Part shown: in pieces, positions 14,959 to 23,617 of the stretch
Numbering within the stretch: the first letter of the stretch is position 1
How the letters are laid out: every line of letters begins with the position of its first letter
NCBI GenBank assembly: GCA_026005175.1
Contig: BPKO01000006.1
Span: forward strand, 1-64,000
Source of the DNA: Candidatus Tectimicrobiota bacterium
Lineage (GTDB): Bacteria > Tectomicrobia > Entotheonellia > Entotheonellales > Entotheonellaceae
Length of the DNA stretch: 64,000 nt
Reading direction: 5' to 3'
Position numbers and translations under genes: made by a program
The notes under the pieces: generated by a model
Databases searched by the model: none
Told to the model about the DNA's origin: nothing
What the model saw: only the letters and a program-made list of their open reading frames with translations

Positions 14959-15771
14959 GTGGACTGCCGGGCCGTCCAGGACGCACTGGTGGAAGCGCTT
15001 TACGGAGCGCTGCCGGCGGCACGCCAGGTGGCGGCGCACTGCCAGGCCTGCCCGTCTTGCGCCGCGGCCTGGGAGGCGCTGCAGCGCACCGCGGCCCTGC
15101 TCGCGCAGTGGCCAGACGAGCCACCGCCGGCTGCGGTGCGGCAGCGGGTTCTGGCGCAGGTGAGGGCCCTGGCGGCGGCGGGGCGCCGGCCCTGGTGGCA
15201 GGGCGGACTGGCGCGCACGGCGCTGGCCGTGGGTGCTGGACTGGCGCTGCTGGTGCTCACCGTGCTCGTGCTGGCGCCCTGGCTTCCCCTTGACGCCGTA
15301 ACCCCTCGTCTTTTGCTCCTCTGCGGCGCCCTGTGGGGCGGGGCGTACATCGGCCTCTGCCGCCTCGCCTTTGCCGGCCAGGAAGAAGGCCTTGCCGTGG
15401 CGGCCGCGCAGCTGGCCCTGCTGGCGCTGGCGGTGGCGACCTTGCTGCTTGCTGCGGCGCGGGCGCTCGGGCTGGCGGCCTGGCTTCCGGCGGCCGGGCC
15501 TGCGCTTTTTGGCGGCGGCCTGGCCCTGGTGGCCTTGGGGGTAAGCAGCGGGTGCAGTGGCCGCTGGCTGGCGGTGCGCTCCGCCGTGCAGGCGCTGCTG
15601 GCGGCGTGCTTCTTCTTGCTGGCCGTCGCCCCGGGATTGCTTATGTTCTGCGTTCCCTTCACCCTGGGGGCCTACGCCGGGCTGCTGCTGGCCGTGGGGT
15701 GTGGCGCCGGGGCAGGGGTGCTGGGCGGCGCGCTGGCGCAGGGAGGAATCTGGCGCCATGGGCGGGAATGA
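14959..15771 (+). CDS. Membrane anti-sigma factor with zinc-finger N-terminus
   Basis: 270 residues from GTG 14959 (GGAGAGGGGC upstream). The N-terminal 45 residues hold the anti-sigma H-x3-C-x2-C signature (AHCQACPSCAAAW). A first span follows at about residues 85-105 and then a polytopic C-terminal half (about six spans) with GVSSGCSGRWLAVRSAVQ. It probably sequesters the ECF sigma encoded three genes upstream and senses a membrane or metal signal. A multi-span sensor domain is unusual. The 3' end overlaps the IS5 remnant by 14 nt. Confidence 0.7.
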   Translation: MDCRAVQDALVEALYGALPAARQVAAHCQACPSCAAAWEALQRTAALLAQWPDEPPPAAVRQRVLAQVRALAAAGRRPWWQGGLARTALAVGAGLALLVLTVLVLAPWLPLDAVTPRLLLLCGALWGGAYIGLCRLAFAGQEEGLAVAAAQLALLALAVATLLLAAARALGLAAWLPAAGPALFGGGLALVALGVSSGCSGRWLAVRSAVQALLAACFFLLAVAPGLLMFCVPFTLGAYAGLLLAVGCGAGAGVLGGALAQGGIWRHGRE

Positions 15772-16177
15772 AGCGAGGGCAAGAACGCGAGCCCCCTATC
15801 CCAGCGACTTAAGCGAGCGGCAGTGGCGGCGCATTGCCCCGCTGCTGCCGCCGGCGCGGCCCGGAGGGCGGCCTGCGGAAGTGGACCGCCGGGAAATCGT
15901 TAACGCCATCCTCTACCGGCTGCGCAGCGGCTGCTCCTGGCGCATGCTGCCGCACGACTTGCCGCCCTGGGGCACGGTGCACTTTTACTTTCGCCAGTGG
16001 CGGCGCGACGGCACCTGGGAGCGCGTCTGCCGCGCGCTGCGGCTGCGGGAGGACTCCCAGGCGGAGGGAGACAGGCGGGAACAGGTCTTTACAATGCAAC
16101 AACAGAGAAACAACGGAGAACGGAATGATGATCTGTTTTGTTCGAAATCGACTCGCAATTTTGACACTTGTGATTAG
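15758..16177 (+). pseudogene. Truncated IS5-family transposase (N-terminal domain only)
   Basis: The protein from ATG 15758 contains the IS5/DUF4096 N-terminal domain: YPSDLSERQWRRIAPLLPPAR, GGRPAEVDRREIVNAILYRLRSG, WRMLPHDLPPWGTVHFYFRQW, DGTWERV. Similarity stops near 16070; the remainder to the stop at 16177 is unrelated and the DDE catalytic domain is absent. I see no terminal inverted repeats. It marks the left edge of a lower-GC stretch that carries the DUF302 gene. Confidence 0.8.
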
Positions 16178-16610
16178 CAGTTTGAGCGCCATCCCCCTGG
16201 GGGCAACGGCCCAGCAAGGGAGCCCACCGCCATTTCAAATGGTAGTTCTATCCAAATATGACTTTTCAGACACACTGGCTTTGCTGAAGGCGGCTATCGA
16301 AAGCGAGAATTTAATGCTCATCAAAGAGATTGACCCGCAGCAGATGCTTCGTTTGGTCGGTGTGAACCCCAATGGCATGCGCCAGCTTCTCTTCTTTCAT
16401 CCGCGTTTTATGAAGCGCATCATGGAGGCCAATCCGCACGCTACCCTTGAGCCGCCGCTGAAAGTTGTCGTTATGGAGGCCCCTCAGGGAAAGGCAATAG
16501 TTAAGTACGTAAAGCCGTCGGCGATTTTTAGTCGCTACGAGGGTCTTGCGGCCCTTGCGCAAGAGCTGGACACCTTACTGGCCAGAATCGTAGCCAATGT
16601 GCAGCAATAG
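16125..16610 (+). CDS. Secreted DUF302-domain protein
   Basis: 161 residues. Signal peptide about 1-30 (ending ATAQQ), then the DUF302 fold: ALLKAAIESENLMLIKEIDP, VNPNGMRQLLFFHPRFMKRIM, PLKVVVMEAPQGKAIVKYVKPS. DUF302 proteins occur near copper, thiol and redox genes and their function is not established. Base composition is visibly less GC-rich than the neighbours, and the gene directly follows a transposase remnant, so it was probably acquired separately. The start is ATG 16125 after GGAGAA (ATG 16128 also possible). Confidence 0.85.
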   Translation: MMICFVRNRLAILTLVISSLSAIPLGATAQQGSPPPFQMVVLSKYDFSDTLALLKAAIESENLMLIKEIDPQQMLRLVGVNPNGMRQLLFFHPRFMKRIMEANPHATLEPPLKVVVMEAPQGKAIVKYVKPSAIFSRYEGLAALAQELDTLLARIVANVQQ

Positions 16611-16625
16611 CGTCGGAGAAAGCCT

Positions 16626-17406
16626 ATGCCTTCCGTGGGAGCCCGCGTGCAGCGTGCCGTCCTCGTTCTGCTGGCCCTGCTTGCCGGTGGCGCGATCCCC
16701 ATTCAGCTGGTCACCCTGTCGTTTGGCTATGCCCAGTACATAAAGAAAGTAATGCTTGGCCCTAAGGTGATCATGACCGCCCACCAGTTTGCCAGCTGGT
16801 ACCTTCCCTGGGTCTATCTGCCTGCCATGGGAGTGCTTGCGGCCATTGTCTTATACGCACGCCGGCGTCATCCGGACCTCTGCCGTCGTATCCTCGTTGG
16901 CTTTGGCATGGGCGCGGTGGCCACCGTAGCACTCGATGCGGCCAGAGAAGCCGGGGTGATTCACGGCTGGCTGCCTGGTGACACGCCTGTGATGTTTGGC
17001 AAAATGGCAACCGGAAGCCAGCATTTTGCCGTTGTTTACGCCACTGGCTTGCTGATTCACTACCTGAACGGCGCTGACTTTGGCTTGGTGTATGCCTTTG
17101 TTTGGGGCAAGAGAAGGAGCTATCGAGAAGCGGTACTCTGGGCGACAGGATGGGCGTTGCTCGTCGAGTTGGGGATGATGCTGGGGCCTCCGATGGGGCC
17201 CATGGTAGGCCCCCTTTGGGGTCCGTTATGCCTGGCCCCAGCTATTCCTGCTTACCCTGGTGGCGCACGTGGCCTTCGGGGTTGCCCTGGGGCTCTTGGT
17301 GCAGACGTTTTTACAGGATGCAGATCGCGGGTGGTTCTGGCACTTCCTCAGGGGGCCCACCCCGCTCCACAGCAGGGCAGTGTCTTCACACCAAGCGCCG
17401 GTGTAA
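16626..17406 (+). CDS. Membrane protein of the mercury locus (one frameshift)
   Basis: About 260 codons. Several membrane spans: VLVLLALLAGGAIPIQLVTL, WVYLPAMGVLAAIVLYARR, RILVGFGMGAVATVALDAAREAG, AVVYATGLLIHYLNGADFGL, AVLWATGWALLVELGMMLGPPMG. Near 17215 (a G/C-rich run) the frame changes; the tail in the new frame (QLFLLTLVAHVAFGVALGLLVQ and onward) ends at 17406. I do not recognise the family. It follows the DUF302 gene by 15 bp. A transport role is possible but not shown. Confidence 0.65.
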
Positions 17407-17445
17407 TTTGTCCGCTGAGGACTCGATCGCTTTACGAGGCAGCGT

Positions 17446-17520
17446 ATGTCCACTCCGCTTGAGTTGGCTCTCTGCTGCGGCGTGTTCCTGGCTCTTATGC
17501 TTGCATTCTTCAAGACATGA
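17446..17520 (+). CDS. Predicted 24-residue membrane peptide
   Basis: The frame MSTPLELALCCGVFLALMLAFF-KT encodes a single hydrophobic span containing a vicinal CC pair. A weak GAGG site lies upstream and merA begins 11 bp after the stop with its own GAGGAG. Position and the CC pair in a membrane helix recall the MerT relay. It may equally be chance; only conservation would decide. Confidence 0.35.
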   Translation: MSTPLELALCCGVFLALMLAFFKT

Positions 17521-17531
17521 GGAGATAGCCA

Positions 17532-18945
17532 ATGTACGACTACGACCTGCTGGTCATTGGCACCGGCGGTGGGGGAATGGCGGCCGCCATCCGCGGCGCC
17601 GAGCTGGGAGCGCGGGTGGCCATTGTCGAAGCCGGCACCATCGGCGGCACCTGCGTCAACCGCGGCTGCGTGCCCTCCAAGACTCTCATGCGCGCCGCCT
17701 TGGTCTACCACCAGGCCGGCCACCACGGCTTTGCCGGCGTGCACACGCGCCAGGAAGGCGTCGACTGGCCCAAGCTCATCGCCCAGAAGGAGGCCCTCAT
17801 CGAGGGCCTGCGCCAGGAGAAGTACCTCGACGTGCTGGCCGCTTACGACCGCATTACTTTGCTGCGCGGCTGGGCACGGCTGCAAGGAGAAGGCCGCGTC
17901 GCCGTAAGCGAGCGCCTCTACCGCGCCCAATACGTCGTGCTGGCCACCGGAGCGCGCCCGCACATCCTGCCTCTGGAAGGCATCGAGACGGTGGAAGTGC
18001 TCACCAGCACCACCGCCATGACCCTGCCGCAGCAGCCGCGCTCCTTGCTGGTCATCGGCGGCCGTGCCGTGGCGCTGGAGCTGGGACAGATCTTTGCCCG
18101 CCTGGGCACGCGCGTCACCCTCTTGCAGCGCAGCCCCCGCCTTTTGCCCGAGCACGAGCCGGTGATTGCCGAGGCCCCTGGCCGACTACCTGCGGCAAGA
18201 AGGACTGGAGGTGCTCACCGGGGTGCGCCCCCTGGCCATTCGCCAGGAAGGCAGCGAAAAAGTGGTGCTGGCCGACGTCAACGGCCAACCGCGGCCTTTT
18301 CGTGCCGAGCAGGTGCTCATGGCCACCGGGCGGGTGCCCAACACCCAGGACCTGGGGCTGGAGACGCTGGGCATTGCCAGGCGTGAGGGCGGCGCCATCG
18401 AAGTGGACGCCACCCTGCGCACCAGCCACCCCCGCGTCTACGCCGTGGGCGACTGCACCACCTTGCCGCAGCTCGTCTACGTGGCGGCAGCGGCCGGCAG
18501 CATGGCAGCAGAAAACGCCCTCACCGGCGCCGGCAAGCCGCTCGACCTCACCGTGCTGCCCGACGTGATCTTCACCGATCCCCAGGTGGCCACTGTGGGC
18601 CTCACCGAGGCGCAGGCGCAAGCAGCCGGCTATGTGGTGCAGACGGCGGTGCTGCCTTTGGCTTACGTGCCGCGGGCCATTGCGGCGCGCGACACGCGCG
18701 GGCTCATCAAGCTGGTGGTCGACGCCGCCAGCGGTCGCTTGCTGGGGGCGCACGTGCTGGCCGCCGAAGGCGGGGAGGTGATCCAGACGGCGGCGCTGGC
18801 CATCGAGTGCGGGCGGCGCTACGGCTTTCGCGTCGAGGACCTGCGCCAGCTGCTCTTCCCTTACCTGGTGCAAGTCGAAGGGCTGAAGCTGGCGGCGCAG
18901 ACCTTGGCCAAAGACGTCACCAAGCTCTCCTGCTGCGCCGGCTAA
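17532..18945 (+). CDS. merA: Mercuric reductase (one frameshift)
   Basis: MerA reduces Hg(II) to volatile Hg(0) with NADPH and FAD in the cytoplasm. The N-terminal FAD motif is VIGTGGGGMAAAIRGAELG, the redox pair C41/C46 is in GGTCVNRGCVPSK, the NADPH domain starts SLLVIGGRAVALELGQ, and the C-terminus ends KLSCCAG, the Cys pair that delivers Hg(II). There is no N-terminal HMA domain. Near 18170-18180 the frame changes (family sequence resumes LADYLRQEGLEVLTGV), a single-base indel. The stop TAA (18943-18945) runs into a GGGACAGG repeat, which probably terminates the mer transcript. Confidence 0.93.
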
Positions 18946-19002
18946 AAAAGGGACAGGCGACTTTTTCAGGGCGAGGCGCAAAAAGTCGCCTGTCCCCTTT
19001 TC
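18943..19002. repeat. GGGGACAGG palindromic repeat after merA
   Basis: The merA stop TAA runs directly into AAAAAGGGACAGGCGACTTTTT; the second arm AAAAAGTCGCCTGTCCCCTTTT ends at 19000. The first arm has GGG instead of GGGG. It lies between the convergent merA and Uma2 genes and also touches the Uma2 stop (19004-19002). Confidence 0.9.
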
Positions 19003-19614
19003 TACAGCAACCTCAGCTCTCTTAACACCCTGGAGCACCGGCGGCAGAGGCTCCTGCCAAAGCCAATCCACCTTGAGCCAGAAGCCGGGCAGCACCTGAG
19101 AGCGGTAGTTCCCCTCCGCATCCGGCTCCAGCAAGCGGTATCGGCCATCCCCCACCCAGGCGGTAAAAAATCGGCCCGCCGCGCCTCAACGTCGAGCAGC
19201 CAGTACTCCCGCACGCCGCCCAGCTCGTACTCGGCAAACTTCTCGCCCCGATCCCGCAGGCGGCTCTCTGGAGAAAACGACCTCAATAACCAAATCGGCA
19301 GGGCCTTCCAGATGGGTCTCTTTTAGCCGCTCCAGATTTTCCCTAGCGATAAAGAGAAGGTCAGGTTCACGCCCCGGAAGCTCAGGTCCTGTCTTCATCT
19401 GAAATGGCGCGCTTAACACCACGCCGAGCCCTTGCTGCTCAACAAAGGCGCCCAGAACCCTAACGAGAAAGACCACCAGTTGCTGGTGTCTCCGCGACGC
19501 CGGTGAAAGCAAAATGACCTCCCCATTCACCCACTCCGCCCAGGTGTCTTCGTCGCACCACTTGAGGAACTCCTCATAGCTTAGCTTTCCCCTCGGCCCC
19601 TCAAGCTTCGCCAT
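19002..19614 (-). CDS. Uma2-family (DUF820) restriction-like endonuclease, frameshifted
   Basis: Starts at ATG 19614 (MAKLEGPRGKLSYEEFLKW) with a DUF820 core: EWVNGEVILLSPAS, LFIARENLERLK and PADLVIEVVF, the PD-(D/E)xK-like sheet. It continues in other frames with DRGEKFAEYELGGVREYWLLD and the typical end VLRELRLL-stop at 19002. Breaks are near 19270, 19165 and 19030. Uma2 proteins are common accessory genes of uncertain role. Without the last frame change the gene would read through the repeat, so the true end is somewhat uncertain. Confidence 0.75.
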
Positions 19615-19963
19615 TCCACTTCCTCCGGAGGCCGCCAGCGCCCTTCTCTTCCCGCCGCCACGTCGGCCGCGCCCGGGCAGGACACGCTTTTCTTTCAGGC
19701 TAGCACAGGCAGGCGCGCAAGGACAAGCGCGGCCGCCCCAAGCCGCACCCCTGCCCCGGCTCCTTTGCTGCCCATTGCACAGAGCCCTGCAAAAGAACCG
19801 CGCACCGGTCACCGTCCCAAAAAAGTAGCCTGTCCCCTTTTCGCTGAGCCTGTGTAGCAACTGGACGGCTTCCTGCAAGCGGCCCGCGCGGGGCGGCTTG
19901 CACCGCGGCAGCGGCCGGAGGTATGCTCAGACACCCCGCAGTCCCCAGCCAAGGAGACCCCCG
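19615..19963. other. Intergenic stretch with a half repeat
   Basis: There is no gene I can support in these 349 bases between the divergent Uma2 and HAD genes. It contains one half of the GGGGACAGG repeat at 19819-19842 (AAAAAAGTAGCCTGTCCCCTTTT), without the partner arm, and the AAGGAGA ribosome site of the HAD gene at its end. Confidence 0.6.
19819..19842. repeat. GGGGACAGG repeat, single arm
   Basis: AAAAAAGTAGCC followed by TGTCCCCTTTT, one arm only. The GGTCACCGTCCC on its left does not pair with it. Confidence 0.85.
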
Positions 19964-20677
19964 ATGCTCGACTGGCGCCGCTTTGGCCTCCTGACGTTTG
20001 ACTGCTACGGCACCCTCATCGACTGGGAGCGCGGCGTGGTGGAGGCGGTGCGGCCGCTGCTGGCGGCGCGGGGCCTCGCGGCCGACGAGGCGGCCATTCT
20101 GGCCGCCTTCGGGCGCCACGAAGCGCACGTGGAGCGCGAGCTGGCGCCGCGCTGCTCGCCGCCGCTGCTGTACAAGGAGGTGCTTATCCTCACCCTGGCC
20201 GCCCTCGCCGCCGACTTTGGCTTTACCCCCACCGCCGCCGAGCTGCTCGCCCTGCGGCAGTCGCTGCCGCGCTGGGCGCCCTTCCCCGAAGTGCCTGCGG
20301 CGCTGCAGGCCTTGCAGCGGCGCTACCGGCTGGCGGTGCTTTCCAACGTCGACGACGACCTCTTTGCCTTTTCCCAGGCCCAGCTCGGCGTCGACTTTGC
20401 CTGGGTGGTCACGGCGCAGCAAGTGGGCCGCTACAAGCCCGACCCGGCCCACTTCCACGCCATTTTGGCGCGCTCGGGGCTGCCGGCAGGGCGCATCCTG
20501 CACGTGGCCCAGAGCCCCTACCACGACTTGGGCGTCGCCAAGGCGCTGGGCTTTGCCACCGTGTGGGTCAACCGCCGCCAAAGCCGCCTGGGCCTCACCG
20601 CCGACGCCCAGCCCGACCTAGAAGTGCCCGACCTTGCCGCCCTCGTGGCTTGCCTTGAGGGCGAAGCGGCGCCTTAG
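19964..20677 (+). CDS. HAD-superfamily hydrolase (haloacid dehalogenase type II-like)
   Basis: 237 residues. Motif I with nucleophile D13 in LLTFDCYGTLID; motif II in LAVLSNVDDDL; motif III Lys in VGRYKPDPAHF; motif IV in VAQSPYHDLGVAKALG. A helical cap lies between motifs I and II. Length and motifs fit L-2-haloacid dehalogenase-like or phosphatase members; the substrate is not predictable. It converges with the SsuD-like gene and their stops overlap by 4 nt. Confidence 0.88.
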   Translation: MLDWRRFGLLTFDCYGTLIDWERGVVEAVRPLLAARGLAADEAAILAAFGRHEAHVERELAPRCSPPLLYKEVLILTLAALAADFGFTPTAAELLALRQSLPRWAPFPEVPAALQALQRRYRLAVLSNVDDDLFAFSQAQLGVDFAWVVTAQQVGRYKPDPAHFHAILARSGLPAGRILHVAQSPYHDLGVAKALGFATVWVNRRQSRLGLTADAQPDLEVPDLAALVACLEGEAAP

Positions 20678-21783
20678 CCCACCGTGGCTTGATGGCGCGC
20701 CGCGATGCGCTCGCGCAGCAGCGGTAGGACCGTGGCGCTGACGCGCTCGCACTCTTCGAGGTGCGGGAAGCCCGAGAGAATAAACTCGTCGATGCCCAGC
20801 TCCCAGTACCCCAGCAGCTCCTCGGCCACTTCCTGCGGCGTGCCGACGATGGCGGTGCCGCAGTTGACGCGCACCGTGGACAGCCCGTTCCACAGGCGCG
20901 GCCCCAGGCGGTATCCGGCAACGCGCCGGGCCTGCACCTGTTGCCCGCTCATCGGCGTGCCGGCGATCACCGCCTGCCGCTGCGCCAGGACGCGGGGATG
21001 GGCGTGGGCGATGAGCTCTTCGGCAGCGGCCCATGCCGCTTCCGGGGTGTCGCGCACCACCAGGTGGGTACGCAGGCCAAAGACCGGCTGCCGCCCCTGC
21101 GCCCGGTACTGGGCGCTGACCCGTGCGATGCGCGCCGCCAGGCTGTCGCGGGGCTCGATCCAGAAGAGGTAGACGTCGGCCAGGCGCGCCGCCATGGCCT
21201 CGGCGCGCGGGGAGGCCCCGCCCTGGTAAATGGCGGGCGTGCCCAGGGGCGCCGGGGAGCAGCGGGCGCCGCGCAACGTGATGTACTTGCCGGCAAAGTC
21301 CACCACCCCGCCCTGCCACAGGGTGCGGCAGGCCTGGACGAACTCCTCGGCCAAGGCGTAGCGGTCGTCGTGGCCAAGTGTCACCCCCAGGCGCTCGAAG
21401 TCGTGCTGGATGCCGCCGGGAACGAGGTTGAGGTCGATGCGCCCGCCGCTGATCTGGTCCAGGGCGGCCACCATCTGGGCAAAAAGCCCGGCGGCGATGA
21501 AGCCCGGGCGCACGGCGATGAGGAAGCGGATGCGCTGCGTCACCGCGGCCAGCGCCGTGGCCGTCGTCCACGTCTCCATCAGCGGTGCCCCTTCCTCAAA
21601 GAGGCCGTTGACAAAGCGCGTTGGGATGAGCAGCGAGTAAAACCCGAGGCGCTCGGCGGTCTGCACCACCTGGCGCAAGTAAGCAAAGGTGGGCGGTCGC
21701 TGGGCGGTGAGCGTGCCCAGGTGCACGCCGTCGCCGTCGATGGGAATGAACCAGTCAAAGCGTGGCTCTGGACGTGCGGTCAT
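20674..21783 (-). CDS. LLM-class flavin monooxygenase, alkanesulfonate monooxygenase-like
   Basis: 369 residues similar to SsuD along the length: FIPIDGDGVHLGT at the N-terminus, FYSLLIPTRFVNG, RIRFLIAVRPGFIAAG, GGRIDLNLVPGG, then YFWIEPRDSL, VSGTAIVG-type segments and the end motif LSGFPHLEECERVSATVLPLL. SsuD releases sulfite from alkanesulfonates using FMNH2. There is no ssuE or ssuABC nearby, so another C-S or C-N substrate is possible. The stop overlaps the HAD gene, and a repeat arm precedes its start. Confidence 0.85.
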   Translation of the reverse strand: MTARPEPRFDWFIPIDGDGVHLGTLTAQRPPTFAYLRQVVQTAERLGFYSLLIPTRFVNGLFEEGAPLMETWTTATALAAVTQRIRFLIAVRPGFIAAGLFAQMVAALDQISGGRIDLNLVPGGIQHDFERLGVTLGHDDRYALAEEFVQACRTLWQGGVVDFAGKYITLRGARCSPAPLGTPAIYQGGASPRAEAMAARLADVYLFWIEPRDSLAARIARVSAQYRAQGRQPVFGLRTHLVVRDTPEAAWAAAEELIAHAHPRVLAQRQAVIAGTPMSGQQVQARRVAGYRLGPRLWNGLSTVRVNCGTAIVGTPQEVAEELLGYWELGIDEFILSGFPHLEECERVSATVLPLLRERIAARHQATVG

Positions 21784-21801
21784 GGGAAACCCTCCTTATG
21801 G

Positions 21802-21827
21802 AAAAAGGGGACAGGCTACTTTTTTTC
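21802..21827. repeat. GGGGACAGG repeat, single arm overlapping a stop codon
   Basis: GAAAAAGGGGACAGGCTACTTTTTTTCT. On the minus strand it reads AAAAAGTAGCCTGTCCCC, and its TAG is the stop codon of the acyl-CoA ligase gene, whose last residues EKK are repeat-encoded. Confidence 0.88.
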
Positions 21828-23495
21828 TGGTAGCGGCCCTGCCGTTTCGGCTTCGCGCAGCTTGAAGCGCTGGAGCTTGCCGGTCTCCGTGCGCGGCAGG
21901 CGGTCGACAAAGACCACGGCCCGCGGGTACTTGTAGGGGGCAAGCTGGGCCTTGACGAAGTCCTGCAGCTCTTTCACCGTGGCCTCGCCGGCCTCGGCAG
22001 GGTTGCGCAGCACCACGTAGGCTTTGACGATCTGCCCGCGCTCGGGGTCCGGCGCTCCGATCACCGCGCACTCCTGCACTTTAGGGTGCTCGAGGAGCAC
22101 GTTCTCCACTTCCGGCCCGGCAATGTTGTAGCCGGCCGAGATGATCATGTCATCGGCACGCGCCTGGTACCAGAAATAGCCGTCGGCGTCCATGAGGTAA
22201 ACGTCGCCGGGCAAGTTCCAACCCTGCTGCACGTAAGCGCGCTGCCGCTCGAGGTTGTCGAGGTAGCGACAGCCGGTGGGACCGCGCACCGCCAGCAGGC
22301 CCGGGGTGCCCGGCGGCACGGGATTGCCGGCCGCGTCGACCACCCGCGCCGTGTAGCCGGGGATGGCCTTGCCGGTGGCGCCGGGGCGAATGGCGTCGCC
22401 GGCGGCAGAGACGAAAATGTGCAGCATTTCCGTCGAGCCCAGGCCGTCGATGATCTTCAGGCCGGTGGCCTGCCGCCAGGCCTCAAACGTCGCCAAAGGC
22501 AGCGTCTCCCCTGCCGAGACGCACTGCCGCAGGCTAGAGAGGTCGTAGCGCGAGACGTGGGGGAGCATGGCACGGTAAGCGGTAGGGGCGGTGTAGAGGG
22601 CGGTGGCACGGTAGTCCTGCACCGCCTGCAGCAGTCCTTCGGGGCTGAACTGCTCCAGCAGCACCGCCGAGGCGCCGAAGCGCATGGGAAAGAGAAGCAG
22701 CGCCCCTAGGCCAAACGTAAAGGCCAGCGGCGGCGAGCCGCAGAACACGTCGTCGGGACGCGTGCCGGCCACATAGCGCGGGAAGCAGTCGCACACCGCC
22801 AGCACGTCGCGGTGAAAGTGCACGGTGCCTTTGGCTTGCCCCGTGGTGCCGGAAGTGAAGGCAATCAGGGCCACGTCGTCGGCCGCGGTATCGACGTTGG
22901 CAAAGGTGGCCGCCTTGCGCGCCGCGCGCGCCTCCAGGTCGGCGTCCTCGCTGCCGCCCTCGCCCAGCGGGGTAAAGTAGGCGATGCGTTCGAGCACTGC
23001 GGTGCGCGCCCTGGCGGCTTCTAGCTCGGCCGCCAGACGGGTGTCGCAGAGGGCCAGGCGTACCTGGGCCTTTTCCAGGATAAAGGCCAGCTCGCGGGCA
23101 CGCAGCAAGGGCATGGTGGTCACGCAAATGCCGCCGGCTTTGAGCACCGCAAACCAGCAGGCCACCAGCATGGGCGTGTTGGGGGCGCGCAGCAGCACGC
23201 GATTGCCGGGCACCAGGGCGAAGTCTTCCACCAGCACGCGGGCGAGGCGGTTGGCCTGCTCGAGGAGCTGGCCGTACGTCCATACCCGGTGCGCGTAGTG
23301 CAGCACCGGCCGCTGGCCGTAGCCGGCGGCCACCGCCTGGTCGAGGAGCACGGTGGCGGCATTGAGGCGCGGCGGGTAGGCCGCCAGCTCCGGCAAGACG
23401 GCGTAGTCCATCACCGGCCACAGGGCGCGTGGCGGCAGGCGATCGTGGACGAAGCGGTCGACCTGAGCAGAGGGAACACCACCGGGGAGGTACAT
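21816..23495 (-). CDS. AMP-forming acyl/aryl-CoA ligase (benzoate/2-aminobenzoate-CoA ligase-like)
   Basis: 559 residues from ATG 23495. The ANL signature FTSGTTGQAKGTVHFH is near residue 195, then GSTEMLHIF, WYQARADDMIISAGYNI and the C-terminal lysine motif RTETGKLQRFKL. The N-terminal LNAATVLLDQAVAAG resembles benzoate- and 2-aminobenzoate-CoA ligases. It should activate an aromatic or related acid to its CoA thioester. The last residues PLPEKK and the TAG stop come from a repeat arm, so the native C-terminus may have been replaced. Aromatic catabolism would fit the neighbouring oxidoreductases. Confidence 0.85.
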   Translation of the reverse strand: MYLPGGVPSAQVDRFVHDRLPPRALWPVMDYAVLPELAAYPPRLNAATVLLDQAVAAGYGQRPVLHYAHRVWTYGQLLEQANRLARVLVEDFALVPGNRVLLRAPNTPMLVACWFAVLKAGGICVTTMPLLRARELAFILEKAQVRLALCDTRLAAELEAARARTAVLERIAYFTPLGEGGSEDADLEARAARKAATFANVDTAADDVALIAFTSGTTGQAKGTVHFHRDVLAVCDCFPRYVAGTRPDDVFCGSPPLAFTFGLGALLLFPMRFGASAVLLEQFSPEGLLQAVQDYRATALYTAPTAYRAMLPHVSRYDLSSLRQCVSAGETLPLATFEAWRQATGLKIIDGLGSTEMLHIFVSAAGDAIRPGATGKAIPGYTARVVDAAGNPVPPGTPGLLAVRGPTGCRYLDNLERQRAYVQQGWNLPGDVYLMDADGYFWYQARADDMIISAGYNIAGPEVENVLLEHPKVQECAVIGAPDPERGQIVKAYVVLRNPAEAGEATVKELQDFVKAQLAPYKYPRAVVFVDRLPRTETGKLQRFKLREAETAGPLPEKK

Positions 23496-23617
23496 GGAGG
23501 GCTCTCCTCTCCTGGGACATGCCGCCGGGCGGCGGCACGCTTGCAGGACCACACCGGAGTATGATAGAGACCGGGACGTTGCTTGCCAATCCCTTTGTGG
23601 CCGCGGGAGACAGGGCC

